Of a stretch of DNA of 64,000 nt, positions 48,678 to 56,985 are shown piece by piece. The notes beneath the pieces were generated by a model. The model saw only the letters and a program-made list of their open reading frames with translations. It was not told the DNA's origin and did not search any database. The stretch is from Flavobacterium sp. KACC 22763. GTDB lineage: Bacteria > Bacteroidota > Bacteroidia > Flavobacteriales > Flavobacteriaceae. Numbering within the stretch: the first letter of the stretch is position 1; every line of letters starts with the position of its first letter. Location of the stretch: assembly GCF_028736155.1 (NCBI RefSeq), contig NZ_CP117879.1, positions 3,348,001-3,412,000 on the forward strand. The letters run 5' to 3'. The translations under genes and the position numbers were made by a program.

Positions 48678-50573
48678 ATGCTCGGAGCACAGGATATTCT
48701 TCTAAAATACTGGAAACACGACAGTTTTAGACCGTTGCAAAAAGAAATTATCGATTCTGTTCTTGAAGGACAGGATACTTTTGCGGTACTCCCGACAGGC
48801 GGAGGAAAATCGATTTGTTTTCAGGTTCCCGCTATGATGCAGGAAGGAATTTGTCTTGTTATTTCTCCTTTGATTGCTTTAATGAAAGATCAGGTAGCTA
48901 ATCTGCAGAAAAGGGATATAAAAGCGATTGCGCTTACGGGCGGAATTCACACTGAAGAATTGATTGATCTTCTTGATAATTGCCAGTACGGAAATTATAA
49001 ATTTCTCTACTTATCTCCAGAGCGTTTGCAATCGGATTGGATTCTGGAGCGCATTAAAAATTTACCCATCAATTTAATTGCTATTGACGAGGCGCATTGT
49101 GTTTCTCAATGGGGTCATGATTTTAGACCTGCTTATCTTAAAATTTCGGAGCTGAAAAAGTTCTTTCCAAAAATTCCGTTTTTGGCTTTGACAGCTACAG
49201 CAACTCCAAGAGTTATTGAAGATATCAGATCGCAGTTAGAATTAAAAAATCCAAAACATTTTCAACAATCCTTTGAGCGAAAAAATATCGCTTATATGGT
49301 TTTTGAAGTTGAAGATAAATTATACCGCACGGAACAAATTCTCAAAAAAAATCCGCAGCCTTCTATTATATATGTGCGAAATCGCAAAGCATGCCTAAAC
49401 ATGTCTTCACAATTGCAGTCACTTGGCTTTACGGCTACATATTATCATGGTGGACTTTCATCAAAAGAAAAAGATAAAAACATGCAGTTGTGGATGTCTG
49501 AGCAGGCGCAGGTTATTGTAGCCACGAATGCTTTCGGAATGGGAATTGACAAAGACAATGTAAAAACGGTTATACATACACAGCTTCCAGAAAACTTAGA
49601 AAATTATTATCAGGAATCGGGGCGCGCTGGACGAAATGGCGCAAAAGCTTTTTCGGTTTTACTTTATAACAATTCAGATTCCATCCAGACAGAACAACAG
49701 TTTTTGAGTATTCTTCCCGACAAGAAGTTCCTTAAAACCATGTATAACAAACTTTGCAATTATTTTCAGATTGCATACGGAGAAGGTTTAGATGAATCTT
49801 TCTCATTCAAGTTAAATCATTTCTGCAATAAATATGAGTTCCCGACTTTAAAAACTTATAATGCTTTACAGTTTTTGAATCAGCAAGGAATTATTACGAT
49901 GTCTCAGGAATTCTCTGAAAAAATTAGCATTCAGTTTTTAATTGAATCTAAAGAAGTGATTCGATACGTGAGTCTGAACCCGAATGACGAAGAAATCATT
50001 CTGGCGATTTTACGAACTTATCCTGGGGTTTACGAAATGAAGTCTAATCTGAATCTAGGGCTAATTGCTAAAAAATCAAATCGTCCCGAAGAACAGGTTA
50101 TCGCTCTTTTAGAAAAACTGAAAGAAAAAGAAATTATAGAATACAAATCTAAAAACAACGACGCTACTATATTGTTTAACGAAGTCCGCGAAGACGATCT
50201 TACTATAAATAGAGTTGCGAAATATTTAGAAAAACAAAATGAGGTTAAAAAAGAACAGCTTTTATCTGTTCTACATTATATAAAAGACAACAAAACCTGC
50301 AAAAATAGATTGGTTCTGGATTATTTTGGAGAAGAAACAATCGAAAATTGCGGCATTTGCTCGTACTGCATTACACAAAAAGGAAAAATTACAGAAGCCG
50401 ATTCGATTGCTGACAAAATTTTGTCTCTGCTTAGAACAGCTTCTCTGACTTCGAGAGAAATTGAAAACCAGATAAAAATGGATGCAAAAGACATTCTGTT
50501 GGTTCTTCAGGAATTACTCGAAAACAATCATATCATTATACAAGCGAATAATAAATACACTTTAAAATCATAA
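48678..50573 (+). CDS. recQ: RecQ family ATP-dependent DNA helicase, short form
   Basis: The protein has 631 residues. Helicase motifs are complete: QKEIIDSVLEGQD (motif 0), LPTGGGKSICF (I), DEAHCVSQWGHDFRP (II with aromatic-rich loop), LTATATP (III), and GMGIDKDNVKTVIH and YYQESGRAGRNG (V and VI). The RQC zinc site is CKNRLVLDYFGEE plus CGICSYC (about 530-565). After it come only about 60 residues, more like a winged helix than HRDC, so the DNA-binding tail is shortened. It unwinds DNA 3' to 5' in repair. Its stop overlaps the fmt start by one base (TAATG), so the two are coupled. Confidence 0.92.
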   Translation: MLGAQDILLKYWKHDSFRPLQKEIIDSVLEGQDTFAVLPTGGGKSICFQVPAMMQEGICLVISPLIALMKDQVANLQKRDIKAIALTGGIHTEELIDLLDNCQYGNYKFLYLSPERLQSDWILERIKNLPINLIAIDEAHCVSQWGHDFRPAYLKISELKKFFPKIPFLALTATATPRVIEDIRSQLELKNPKHFQQSFERKNIAYMVFEVEDKLYRTEQILKKNPQPSIIYVRNRKACLNMSSQLQSLGFTATYYHGGLSSKEKDKNMQLWMSEQAQVIVATNAFGMGIDKDNVKTVIHTQLPENLENYYQESGRAGRNGAKAFSVLLYNNSDSIQTEQQFLSILPDKKFLKTMYNKLCNYFQIAYGEGLDESFSFKLNHFCNKYEFPTLKTYNALQFLNQQGIITMSQEFSEKISIQFLIESKEVIRYVSLNPNDEEIILAILRTYPGVYEMKSNLNLGLIAKKSNRPEEQVIALLEKLKEKEIIEYKSKNNDATILFNEVREDDLTINRVAKYLEKQNEVKKEQLLSVLHYIKDNKTCKNRLVLDYFGEETIENCGICSYCITQKGKITEADSIADKILSLLRTASLTSREIENQIKMDAKDILLVLQELLENNHIIIQANNKYTLKS

Positions 50574-51520
50574 TGGAGAAATTGAGAATTATATTTATGG
50601 GAACACCAGAATTTGCTGTTGGCATTTTGGATACCATTATTAAAAATAACTATGAAGTTGTTGGCGTAATTACTGCTTCAGATAAACCTGCAGGACGCGG
50701 ACAAAAAATAAAATATTCGGCTGTAAAAGAATATGCTCTTGCTAACAATCTTACTTTATTACAGCCAACCAATTTGAAAGACGAAAATTTCTTAGCAGAA
50801 TTAAAAGCGCTAAATGCTAATTTACAAATTGTAGTTGCCTTTAGAATGCTTCCAAAGGTTGTTTGGGAAATGCCAAGTTTAGGAACTTTTAATCTTCATG
50901 CTTCATTGCTTCCAAATTATCGCGGGGCCGCCCCTATTAACTGGGCCATTATTAACGGAGAAACTAAAACTGGAGTTACTACTTTCTTTATTGATGATAA
51001 AATTGACACTGGCGCCATGATTTTAAATTCTGAAATCGACATTGAACCAGAAGAAACAGCAGGACAACTGCATGATCGTTTAATGCATTTAGGAAGCGCA
51101 ACTGTAATTGATACTTTAAAAGTTATTGAAAACGGAAATGTTACCACAACAATTCAAGAAGATAACGACGATATCAAAACAGCGTACAAGTTAAACAAAG
51201 AGAACTGCAAAATTGATTGGACAAAATCTGGAGCAGAAATCAATAATCTGATTCGTGGTTTAAGTCCGTATCCTGCTTCTTGGTGTTATTTGAAAGACCA
51301 AAACGAAGAATTGAACATCAAAATTTATGAAGCAAAACTAATCTCAGAATCACATTCTTACGAGATTGGAAAGCTCATTAGCAGTAAAAAAGAAATTAAG
51401 ATTGCAATAAAAGACGGTTTTATTCAGTTATTAAGTTTACAATTTCCAGGAAAAAAGAGAATGCTTGCTTCAGAATTATTAAATGGGGTGAGTTTTTCAG
51501 AAGCTGCAAAAGTGTATTAA
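50573..51520 (+). CDS. fmt: methionyl-tRNA formyltransferase
   Basis: The 315-residue protein starts LRIIFMGTPEFAVGILDTII and carries the 10-formyl-tetrahydrofolate site FNLHASLLPNYRGAAPINWA, in which Asn/His and the later Asp (IDDKIDTGAMI) are catalytic; the C-terminal OB-like domain binds tRNA (KIAIKDGFIQLLSLQFPGKK). It formylates Met-tRNA for translation initiation. It is coupled to recQ by an overlapping stop and start. HU follows 180 bases later with its own promoter. Confidence 0.96.
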   Translation: MEKLRIIFMGTPEFAVGILDTIIKNNYEVVGVITASDKPAGRGQKIKYSAVKEYALANNLTLLQPTNLKDENFLAELKALNANLQIVVAFRMLPKVVWEMPSLGTFNLHASLLPNYRGAAPINWAIINGETKTGVTTFFIDDKIDTGAMILNSEIDIEPEETAGQLHDRLMHLGSATVIDTLKVIENGNVTTTIQEDNDDIKTAYKLNKENCKIDWTKSGAEINNLIRGLSPYPASWCYLKDQNEELNIKIYEAKLISESHSYEIGKLISSKKEIKIAIKDGFIQLLSLQFPGKKRMLASELLNGVSFSEAAKVY

Positions 51521-51626
51521 CGTCAGTAAAACAGGGGTTTGTACTTGTTTTTTATCGATAAACAACACTCTTTATGAACAAAAAAAGCAAGTTATCAACA
51601 ATTTTTGCTAAAAATAAAGAAAACAC

Positions 51627-51656
51627 TTGCACGCAACGGATTTCCTACTAAATTTG
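51627..51656 (+). promoter_or_regulatory. predicted promoter of the HU gene
   Basis: TTG (51627-51629), 19 bases, TAAATTTG (51649-51656), an exact consensus match, 45 bases before the start codon. Confidence 0.78.
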
Positions 51657-51700
51657 TGTATTAACAATTTTTTTTAACCAACAATTAATAACTAATTATT

Positions 51701-51973
51701 ATGAACAAATCAGAATTAATCGATGCTATCGCTGCTGATGCAGGAATTACAAAAGCTGCGGCTAAATTAGCTTTGGAGTCTTTTTTAGGTAATGTAGGAA
51801 CTACTTTGAAAAAAGGTGGAAGAGTTTCATTAGTAGGTTTCGGATCATGGTCAGTATCTTCAAGAGCTGCTAGAGACGGTAGAAACCCTCAAACAGGAAA
51901 AACTATCAAAATCGCAGCTAAAAACGTTGTAAAATTTAAAGCTGGTGCTGAATTAGAAGGTGCAGTGAACTAA
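51701..51973 (+). CDS. HU family DNA-binding protein
   Basis: The protein has 90 residues. It starts MNKSELIDAIAADAGITKAA and has the beta-arm signature VGFGSWSVSSRAARDGRNPQ with the conserved Pro at the tip region (NPQTGKTIKI), then KNVVKFKAGAELEGAVN. HU bends and wraps DNA as a dimer. It is a typical size and complete. It has its own promoter and terminator, so it can be expressed at high level independently of fmt. Confidence 0.95.
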   Translation: MNKSELIDAIAADAGITKAAAKLALESFLGNVGTTLKKGGRVSLVGFGSWSVSSRAARDGRNPQTGKTIKIAAKNVVKFKAGAELEGAVN

Positions 51974-52004
51974 GTAAGAAAGTTCTCTAAACTTATAATA
52001 TAAT

Positions 52005-52032
52005 TAAAACCTTCCATCTGGAAGGTTTTTTT
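52005..52032 (+). terminator. intrinsic terminator of the HU gene
   Basis: AAAACCTTCC pairs with GGAAGGTTTT with loop ATCT, then TTT. Confidence 0.92.
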
Positions 52033-52101
52033 ATGCGGTTTAACGATTTTATTTGGGATTTTAATTTTTTTATGACTAAATTTAATAAAAATTGTAACCG
52101 T

Positions 52102-52662
52102 ATGATTTCAGAAAAATTAAAAAAAGGACACCTGCTTATTGCCGAGCCTTCAATAATTGGAGATTTATCTTTTAACAGATCGGTAATTTTATTAGCAGAC
52201 CATAACAAGGAAGGATCAATAGGTTTTATAATTAACAAGCCATTAAAATATACTATTAATGACTTGATCCCTGAGATTGATGCTAACTTTAAGATATATA
52301 ACGGCGGCCCTGTAGAACAAGACAACCTTTATTTTATTCACAATATTCCTGAGTTAATTCCAAACAGTGTGGAAATTTCTAATGGGATTTATTGGGGAGG
52401 CGATTTCGAGTCCACTAAGGACCTAATAAACAACGGATCTATTAGCAAAAACAATATACGTTTTTTCTTGGGCTATACCGGTTGGGAAGAAAATCAGCTT
52501 GAGAATGAGATGCAAGGAAACTCATGGATCATTGCTGATAATAATTACAAAAATAAAATTATCGGAAAATCTACTACTCACTTTTGGAAAGAGCAGATTA
52601 TTGAGCTTGGCGGCGATTATCTTATTTGGTCTAATGCACCTGAAAATCCATATCTGAATTAA
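52102..52662 (+). CDS. YqgE/AlgH family protein
   Basis: I choose the ATG at 52102 (MISEKLKKGHLLIAEPSIIG), since the family begins here; the longer frame from 52033 starts within the HU terminator. The 186-residue protein carries the YqgE core: FNRSVILLADHNKEGSIGFI, then YNGGPVEQDNLYFIHNI, then GIYWGGDFESTKDLI and RFFLGYTGWEENQLENEM. It is cytoplasmic and of unproved function. TTG at 52053 with TAAATTTA at 52077 is a possible but imperfect promoter. Its stop overlaps the stop of the convergent aminotransferase gene. Confidence 0.92.
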   Translation: MISEKLKKGHLLIAEPSIIGDLSFNRSVILLADHNKEGSIGFIINKPLKYTINDLIPEIDANFKIYNGGPVEQDNLYFIHNIPELIPNSVEISNGIYWGGDFESTKDLINNGSISKNNIRFFLGYTGWEENQLENEMQGNSWIIADNNYKNKIIGKSTTHFWKEQIIELGGDYLIWSNAPENPYLN

Positions 52663-53495
52663 TTTTCAGAGATGGATTCATTTAGTCGTTGCACTAATAA
52701 ATGAGCCAGATTTGTTGCGAACTCCTTTTTTCGATATTTAGTTATCGGTTGTATTCCTGTGATTACATTGGTCAGAAATAATTCATCAGCTTTTTGAAGA
52801 TCAAACGGCGAAATTACTTCTTCTACAACCTCTATGCCTTCTACTTTTTTAGCTAGGGCTAAAATCTGTTTACGCATAATACCGTTTAAAGCACCTTCAG
52901 AAACTGGAGGTGTAATAAGCTTTTTACCCGTTACCATAAAAATATTCCCTTGAAGCACTTCTACAACATTTTTACTATCGTTCAGTAAAATGCAATTGGC
53001 GAGGTCATTTTCGTTTGCATAAATACTTCCTGTAATATTAATCATTTTATTAGTCGTTTTAAGAGACGACAATAATTGTTTTGTTACATAGAAGTCTTTA
53101 TAAAGGTCTACTTCGTATTCATTTGTATTTACAGAGTAAGCTTTGTTTCCTAGAGAAATGGCGTTGATTAAGAATGAAATATCATTACTTTTTGGAAGAT
53201 ACAAACCGCCATCATTTCTAAAAACGGTAATTCTTGCACGTGCCGAAGCTGCGATTCCTTGCTCATTTACTAGATTAAGAATCTGTTCTTCAAAATATTC
53301 CATTGTAAAATCCATAGGAATCATCATTCTAACTACACGCATTGAAGCCATTAGTCTGAAATAATGATCCTCAAGAAACAAGATTTTTCCGTTGACAATT
53401 TTTACTGTTTCAAATATTCCGTCACCATACAAAAAAGCGCGGTTAAGAGTTAGTATATTATCTTCCTTCCCTATGTTTCCGTTAAAATTAATCAT
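52659..53495 (-). CDS. class IV aminotransferase (aminodeoxychorismate lyase/branched-chain aminotransferase-like)
   Basis: The protein has 278 residues. It opens with INFNGNIGKEDNILTLNRAF and GDGIFETVKIVNGK, typical of PabC/IlvE type fold IV PLP enzymes. The PLP lysine is in SSLKTTNKMINI; GNIFMVTGKKLITPP and GIMRKQIL are conserved later blocks. Likely substrates are aminodeoxychorismate (folate) or branched-chain amino acids; I cannot decide. It stands alone, convergent with yqgE, and a terminator for the next reverse gene lies just upstream of its start codon. Confidence 0.87.
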   Translation of the reverse strand: MINFNGNIGKEDNILTLNRAFLYGDGIFETVKIVNGKILFLEDHYFRLMASMRVVRMMIPMDFTMEYFEEQILNLVNEQGIAASARARITVFRNDGGLYLPKSNDISFLINAISLGNKAYSVNTNEYEVDLYKDFYVTKQLLSSLKTTNKMINITGSIYANENDLANCILLNDSKNVVEVLQGNIFMVTGKKLITPPVSEGALNGIMRKQILALAKKVEGIEVVEEVISPFDLQKADELFLTNVITGIQPITKYRKKEFATNLAHLLVQRLNESISEN

Positions 53496-53522
53496 AAAAA
53501 AACCCTGAATTTTGTTCAGGGC
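53496..53522 (-). terminator. intrinsic terminator of the START-like gene
   Basis: CCCTGAA pairs with TTCAGGG with loop TTTTG; on the reverse strand a U run follows, ending right at the ATG of the aminotransferase gene (53495). Confidence 0.85.
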
Positions 53523-53549
53523 AAATATAAGGTATAAAATAGACTTTTA

Positions 53550-53942
53550 CTAAACAGATCCTATAAGATGTTTTAGATCTGAGATTTGGTTCTCCCACAA
53601 CTGTTTAGCTTCGCCTAATTCTTCTTTATCGGCAAAATCTACTACCATAAGCGATACATCTTTAGTCAATTCATCAACTAAAATATGGAGTTCAAAAAAG
53701 TACTCAGTATCCTTACTGCTTTCGTCAACCCATTTAAATTTTACTTTTTCGCCAGATTTTTTTGAAGCCAAGCGTGCTTTTTCCTGCGAATCATTCCAGA
53801 TGAAAGTAAAAAATTCACCTCTCGAATTAACATTGTCAGCAAACCATTCTTGTAAACCTGACGGAGTTGATATATATTGATACAATAATTGTGGCGAAGA
53901 ATTGATCGGAAACTCGATTTCGTAACGTATTTTTGAATCCAT
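53550..53942 (-). CDS. START-like (SRPBCC/AHSA1-type) domain protein
   Basis: The protein has 130 residues and one domain of the Bet v 1 fold. FPINSSPQLLYQYISTPSGLQEWFADNV is the standard SRPBCC opening, and EYFFELHILVDELTKDVSLMV with a long final helix (EAKQLWENQISDLKHLI) completes it. It is cytoplasmic and could bind a hydrophobic ligand or assist Hsp90-like partners as AHSA1 proteins do, but this is unproven. Reverse-strand TTG-N18-TATATTTC at 53991-53963 is a possible promoter. Confidence 0.87.
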   Translation of the reverse strand: MDSKIRYEIEFPINSSPQLLYQYISTPSGLQEWFADNVNSRGEFFTFIWNDSQEKARLASKKSGEKVKFKWVDESSKDTEYFFELHILVDELTKDVSLMVVDFADKEELGEAKQLWENQISDLKHLIGSV

Positions 53943-54029
53943 GTGCTACTTTAATTTTTTTCGAAATATAAGAATATATGTCCAAAAACAATGCATTTTT
54001 AAAAATATTTTTTTTTCTTCATTTTATGC

Positions 54030-54059
54030 TTGTATGCTTTAATAATATTTATATCTTTG
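54030..54059 (+). promoter_or_regulatory. predicted promoter of tRNA-Met
   Basis: TTG (54030-54032), 19 bases, TATCTTTG (54052-54059), an exact consensus match, 33 bases before the mature tRNA start. Confidence 0.8.
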
Positions 54060-54092
54060 CACCCGCAATCAGGAATTCATGATAGCAGTCCA

Positions 54093-54166
54093 GGCGAGGT
54101 AGCTCAGTTGGTTAGAGCGCAGGATTCATAACCCTGAGGTCACGGGTTCAACTCCCGTCCTCGCTA
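54093..54166 (+). tRNA. tRNA-Met (CAT)
   Basis: The cloverleaf is complete: acceptor arms GGCGAGG (54093-54099) and CCTCGCT (54159-54165), D arm GCTC / GAGC, anticodon loop TTCATAA, T stem ACGGG / CCCGT with loop TTCAACT, and discriminator A. The anticodon stem CAGGA / CCCTG has one A-C mismatch at 31-39. CCA is not encoded. The first acceptor pair is G-U, so I read this as an elongator Met tRNA; C34 modification to lysidine (Ile2) cannot be excluded. Confidence 0.95.
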
Positions 54167-54175
54167 CAAGAAGGT

Positions 54176-54212
54176 AAAACCCTTAAACAGAAATGTTTAA
54201 GGGTTTTTTATT
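54176..54212 (+). terminator. intrinsic terminator of tRNA-Met
   Basis: AAAACCCTTAAACA (54176-54189) pairs perfectly with TGTTTAAGGGTTTT (54194-54207), with a GAAA loop and a T run. Confidence 0.95.
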
Positions 54213-54241
54213 ATTTTTAAATAAAAAACAAACCTGTTTTT

Positions 54242-54649
54242 ATGGAAGGCGAAATAAATTTAAACACTATTTTGGAGAATCTTAATCCAGTTCTTAACGA
54301 CGGAAAATATGTTTTTACAAAAGTAGATTCACTAGATCAGATTCCTTTTTCAAAAATTTTGTTTCTATTTAAAGAAAAAGAAGGAATCACTATAGTATTA
54401 GAAAAACGCTTTGCAGAAGAACTTAATCTTAAATTCTCATACATTGCTTCTTGGATTACTCTCGAAGTTCATTCTGCTTTGGCTGCTGTAGGTTTAACGG
54501 CGGCATTTTCTCAAGCTTTAGGAAATGCCAATATCAGCTGCAATGTAGTTGCGGCATATTTACACGACCATATATTTGTTGATGAAAAGGACGCTTTTAA
54601 AGCGATGGATGTATTGTTGAAATTAAAACAAGAAAATAAAAATTCTTAG
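54242..54649 (+). CDS. ACT-domain protein, CASTOR/COG3602-like
   Basis: This 135-residue protein has two ACT-like halves. SKILFLFKEKEGITIVLEKRFAEE opens it, and IASWITLEVHSALAAVGLTAAFSQALGNANISCNVVAAYLHDHIFV has the typical ACT ligand helix (AAVGLTAAFSQAL) and strand. It should bind an amino acid, but no enzyme domain is attached. It lies 30 bases after the tRNA terminator, thus has its own transcription start. Function is inferred from fold; the family seems to be regulatory. Confidence 0.82.
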   Translation: MEGEINLNTILENLNPVLNDGKYVFTKVDSLDQIPFSKILFLFKEKEGITIVLEKRFAEELNLKFSYIASWITLEVHSALAAVGLTAAFSQALGNANISCNVVAAYLHDHIFVDEKDAFKAMDVLLKLKQENKNS

Positions 54650-54723
54650 CAATTAAAAAATCAAAAAATATCTATAATAACTCCCATTAAAATAGTTATT
54701 TTGCAGAGGTAATTTTCTAATAT

Positions 54724-54981
54724 ATGGACATAGTAAAATTTAAGATCACATCTAAAACAATCAAAGTAGAAGTACGCAATTCGAATAATTATGTTTTTAA
54801 TTTCAATACTGCTTTAGATATTGCCAAAGAAGACAAAGATGTTTTATTAAAATTGTACAATGCACTCGACCTACTTTTTAAAAAAGAACAAGTTGCCGAA
54901 AACAAAAATTACATTTCGCCAAATCAGACTAATATATTAGATCAGATCTCTGCTGCAGATTTGGAAAAAGAAAACCAATAA
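54724..54981 (+). CDS. hypothetical protein, 85 residues
   Basis: This small acidic and lysine-rich protein is not one I recognise. The first 60 residues look like two strands (IVKFKITSKTIKVEVRNSNN) and one or two helices (DIAKEDKDVLLKLYNALDLLF); the tail is probably disordered. It starts at ATG 54724, 74 bases after the ACT gene, and ends 39 bases before a strong terminator at 55020. It lacks a signal or membrane segment, so is cytoplasmic. Confidence 0.6.
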   Translation: MDIVKFKITSKTIKVEVRNSNNYVFNFNTALDIAKEDKDVLLKLYNALDLLFKKEQVAENKNYISPNQTNILDQISAADLEKENQ

Positions 54982-55019
54982 GCATTTTCTTTTTCCTTTC
55001 AAACAATATAAAAAATACA

Positions 55020-55056
55020 AAAAGTCCTTGAATAAAAAATTCAAGGACTTTCTTTT
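55020..55056 (+). terminator. intrinsic terminator of the 85-residue gene
   Basis: AAAGTCCTTGAA (55021-55032) pairs perfectly with TTCAAGGACTTT (55040-55051), loop TAAAAAA, then CTTTTT. Confidence 0.93.
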
Positions 55057-55171
55057 TATAATTATTTCCTCCTCTTCTCAAAAAACCGTAATTTTATCTG
55101 TACCCATAAAAAAATCATTTTCTGTATCTGTACCCAAATCTGCAATAGCAATAATTTTGCTAAAAAAAGAT

Positions 55172-55540
55172 ATGGAATCTAAAGCAGTTACTCAGAAAAA
55201 AATAAATTTTAGAGAAGTTTATGTATTTGATATGGAAGTTTTGCAAAACATCTTCATTCAAAATATGCGTGAGAAAGCGGAAGACAAAATGCTTTTTGGA
55301 ATCCCTTTTCTTCTCTGCGAAAAAGACAATAAAATAAATTCGTTTGCCAGTTTAATTTTAAATCAAAACAACGAGATAGAATTTAGAATTTATGATGACG
55401 GTAGTTTAACAAATGAAGATAAAGCACTATTTAACAATTATATCAAAAATTTCCTGAAGAAGAAAAATAGCGCTAATTTCAACAATGCCGCACAACTCAG
55501 ACAAAGCACCAATCAGTTTGTCCATTGTCTGTCTTTTTAA
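55172..55540 (+). CDS. hypothetical protein, 122 residues
   Basis: I choose the ATG at 55172; a longer frame could begin with TTG at 55028, but that TTG lies inside the terminator hairpin. The 122-residue product has an alpha/beta look (FDMEVLQNIFIQNMREKAED, then IEFRIYDDGSLTNEDKALF) and ends with a Ser/Gln/Asn-rich tail. No family is recognised. It lies 20 bases before the MocR-type gene in the same direction, so the two are probably co-transcribed. Confidence 0.6.
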   Translation: MESKAVTQKKINFREVYVFDMEVLQNIFIQNMREKAEDKMLFGIPFLLCEKDNKINSFASLILNQNNEIEFRIYDDGSLTNEDKALFNNYIKNFLKKKNSANFNNAAQLRQSTNQFVHCLSF

Positions 55541-55560
55541 ACGCTTAAGAAAAAGCAAAA

Positions 55561-56979
55561 ATGAAAAATCGAGAAACATTATACTTGAAACTTGCCAAAA
55601 TCATTGAAGATCAGATTCACAATGAGACTTTAGTATTTGGCGACAAATTGCCTTCTGTACGAAGTGCACAAAAATTGTATAATGTAAGTTTGAACACTAT
55701 TAAACAAGCTTATCTAGAATTGGAAAGCCGTTCGCTTATAGAGTCACGTCCAAAAACGGGATATTACGTGAGTAAAAGTTCGCAGCGTACAACAGCACTT
55801 CCAACAATTGCGAGTATAGACAATAAGGAGACAAAAAATACTCCCGAAGAGCTTATTGATAAAGTTTTTGGCACCATCACCCAAGTCGACGTAACCCAAT
55901 TTGCACTTGGTATACCTGGAAAGAATTTCCTGCCCATCGCAAAACTGAATAAAGGAATCATCAATGCTGTTCGCAACAGAGACGACGCAGGAACTGCTTA
56001 CGAGCCAGTTCAAGGACCCGAAAGTCTTCGTCGTGCTATTGCAAAATGGGCACTAGTGATGGAAGGAAAAATTACCGAAGATGATATTGTCATTACTTCT
56101 GGTGCAATGCATGCAATTTATAACGCACTTATGGCAGTGACATCTCCTGGAGACAGTGTTGCAGTAGAAAGCCCAGCTTATTTTGGAATACTTCAGGCGA
56201 TAAAAGAATTAGGTTTAAAAGCAGTTGAAATTCCGACACATCCTTTGTTCGGATTAGACCTCGAAGCTTTGAAAAAAGTTCTTCCCGAAATTAAAGCCTG
56301 CTGTTTTATTACCAATTTCAATAATCCGATGGGATTTCAAATGCCTGACGATAACAAAAAGGAATTGGTTAAACTGATCACGCAATATAACGTTCCGCTG
56401 ATTGAAGATGATATTTATGGTAATGTTTACTTTGGCGCAGAACGTCCGAAACCCTGTAAATTTTATGATGAAGCCGGTTTAGTTTTATGGCTCGGATCGG
56501 TTTCAAAAACACTTGCGCCTGGATATCGAGTTGGGTGGATTGCTCCCGGAAAATTTAAGGATAAAATTATTCGTCAGAAATTGGTTCAGACGGTTTGCAA
56601 TTCTTCATTGTATTCAGATGTTATTACAGATTTCTTAGAACACGGACGTTACGATCATCATTTAAAAACATTCCGAAATAAGCTTTATGCCAATTATCTA
56701 CAGATGAATCGTGCTGTCGAAACTTATTTCCCAGACAACACCAAAATTGCACAGCCAAAAGGTGGTTTTATGCTGTGGCTAGAATTAGATGAAAGAATAT
56801 CAACAACAGAATTATTCAATACGGCCCTAAACCAGAAAATTAATTTCGCGCCCGGAAGAATTTTTTCGCAGTACAATCAATACAACAATTGCATGCGAAT
56901 GAATTATGCATTGGAATGGAATGAGCGCGTAGAATCTGATTTAGAAAAATTGGGCAGAATTATAAAAAACAGTATTTAA
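55561..56979 (+). CDS. MocR/PdxR-type regulator: GntR HTH fused to class I aminotransferase
   Basis: The protein has 472 residues. The first 75 are a winged helix of the GntR family (LAKIIEDQIHNETLVFGDKLPSVRSA, then LYNVSLNTIKQAYLELESRS). From about 100 the class I/II aminotransferase fold follows: ITSGAMHAIYNALMAVTSPG, NFNNPMGFQMPD, LIEDDIYGNVYF and the PLP lysine in WLGSVSKTLAPGYRVGW. Such proteins use PLP as effector, some regulating vitamin B6 genes, some GABA or taurine genes. No pdx genes are adjacent. The next gene, a GNAT, starts 7 bases after the stop and may be its target or partner. Confidence 0.9.
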   Translation: MKNRETLYLKLAKIIEDQIHNETLVFGDKLPSVRSAQKLYNVSLNTIKQAYLELESRSLIESRPKTGYYVSKSSQRTTALPTIASIDNKETKNTPEELIDKVFGTITQVDVTQFALGIPGKNFLPIAKLNKGIINAVRNRDDAGTAYEPVQGPESLRRAIAKWALVMEGKITEDDIVITSGAMHAIYNALMAVTSPGDSVAVESPAYFGILQAIKELGLKAVEIPTHPLFGLDLEALKKVLPEIKACCFITNFNNPMGFQMPDDNKKELVKLITQYNVPLIEDDIYGNVYFGAERPKPCKFYDEAGLVLWLGSVSKTLAPGYRVGWIAPGKFKDKIIRQKLVQTVCNSSLYSDVITDFLEHGRYDHHLKTFRNKLYANYLQMNRAVETYFPDNTKIAQPKGGFMLWLELDERISTTELFNTALNQKINFAPGRIFSQYNQYNNCMRMNYALEWNERVESDLEKLGRIIKNSI

Positions 56980-56985
56980 TGTATT

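Noticed and set aside
55028..55171. Longer form of the orphan gene starting at TTG 55028
   Set aside because: The TTG lies inside the perfect terminator hairpin of the preceding gene, and the added residues have low-complexity Ser and Ile runs. The ATG at 55172 is preferred.
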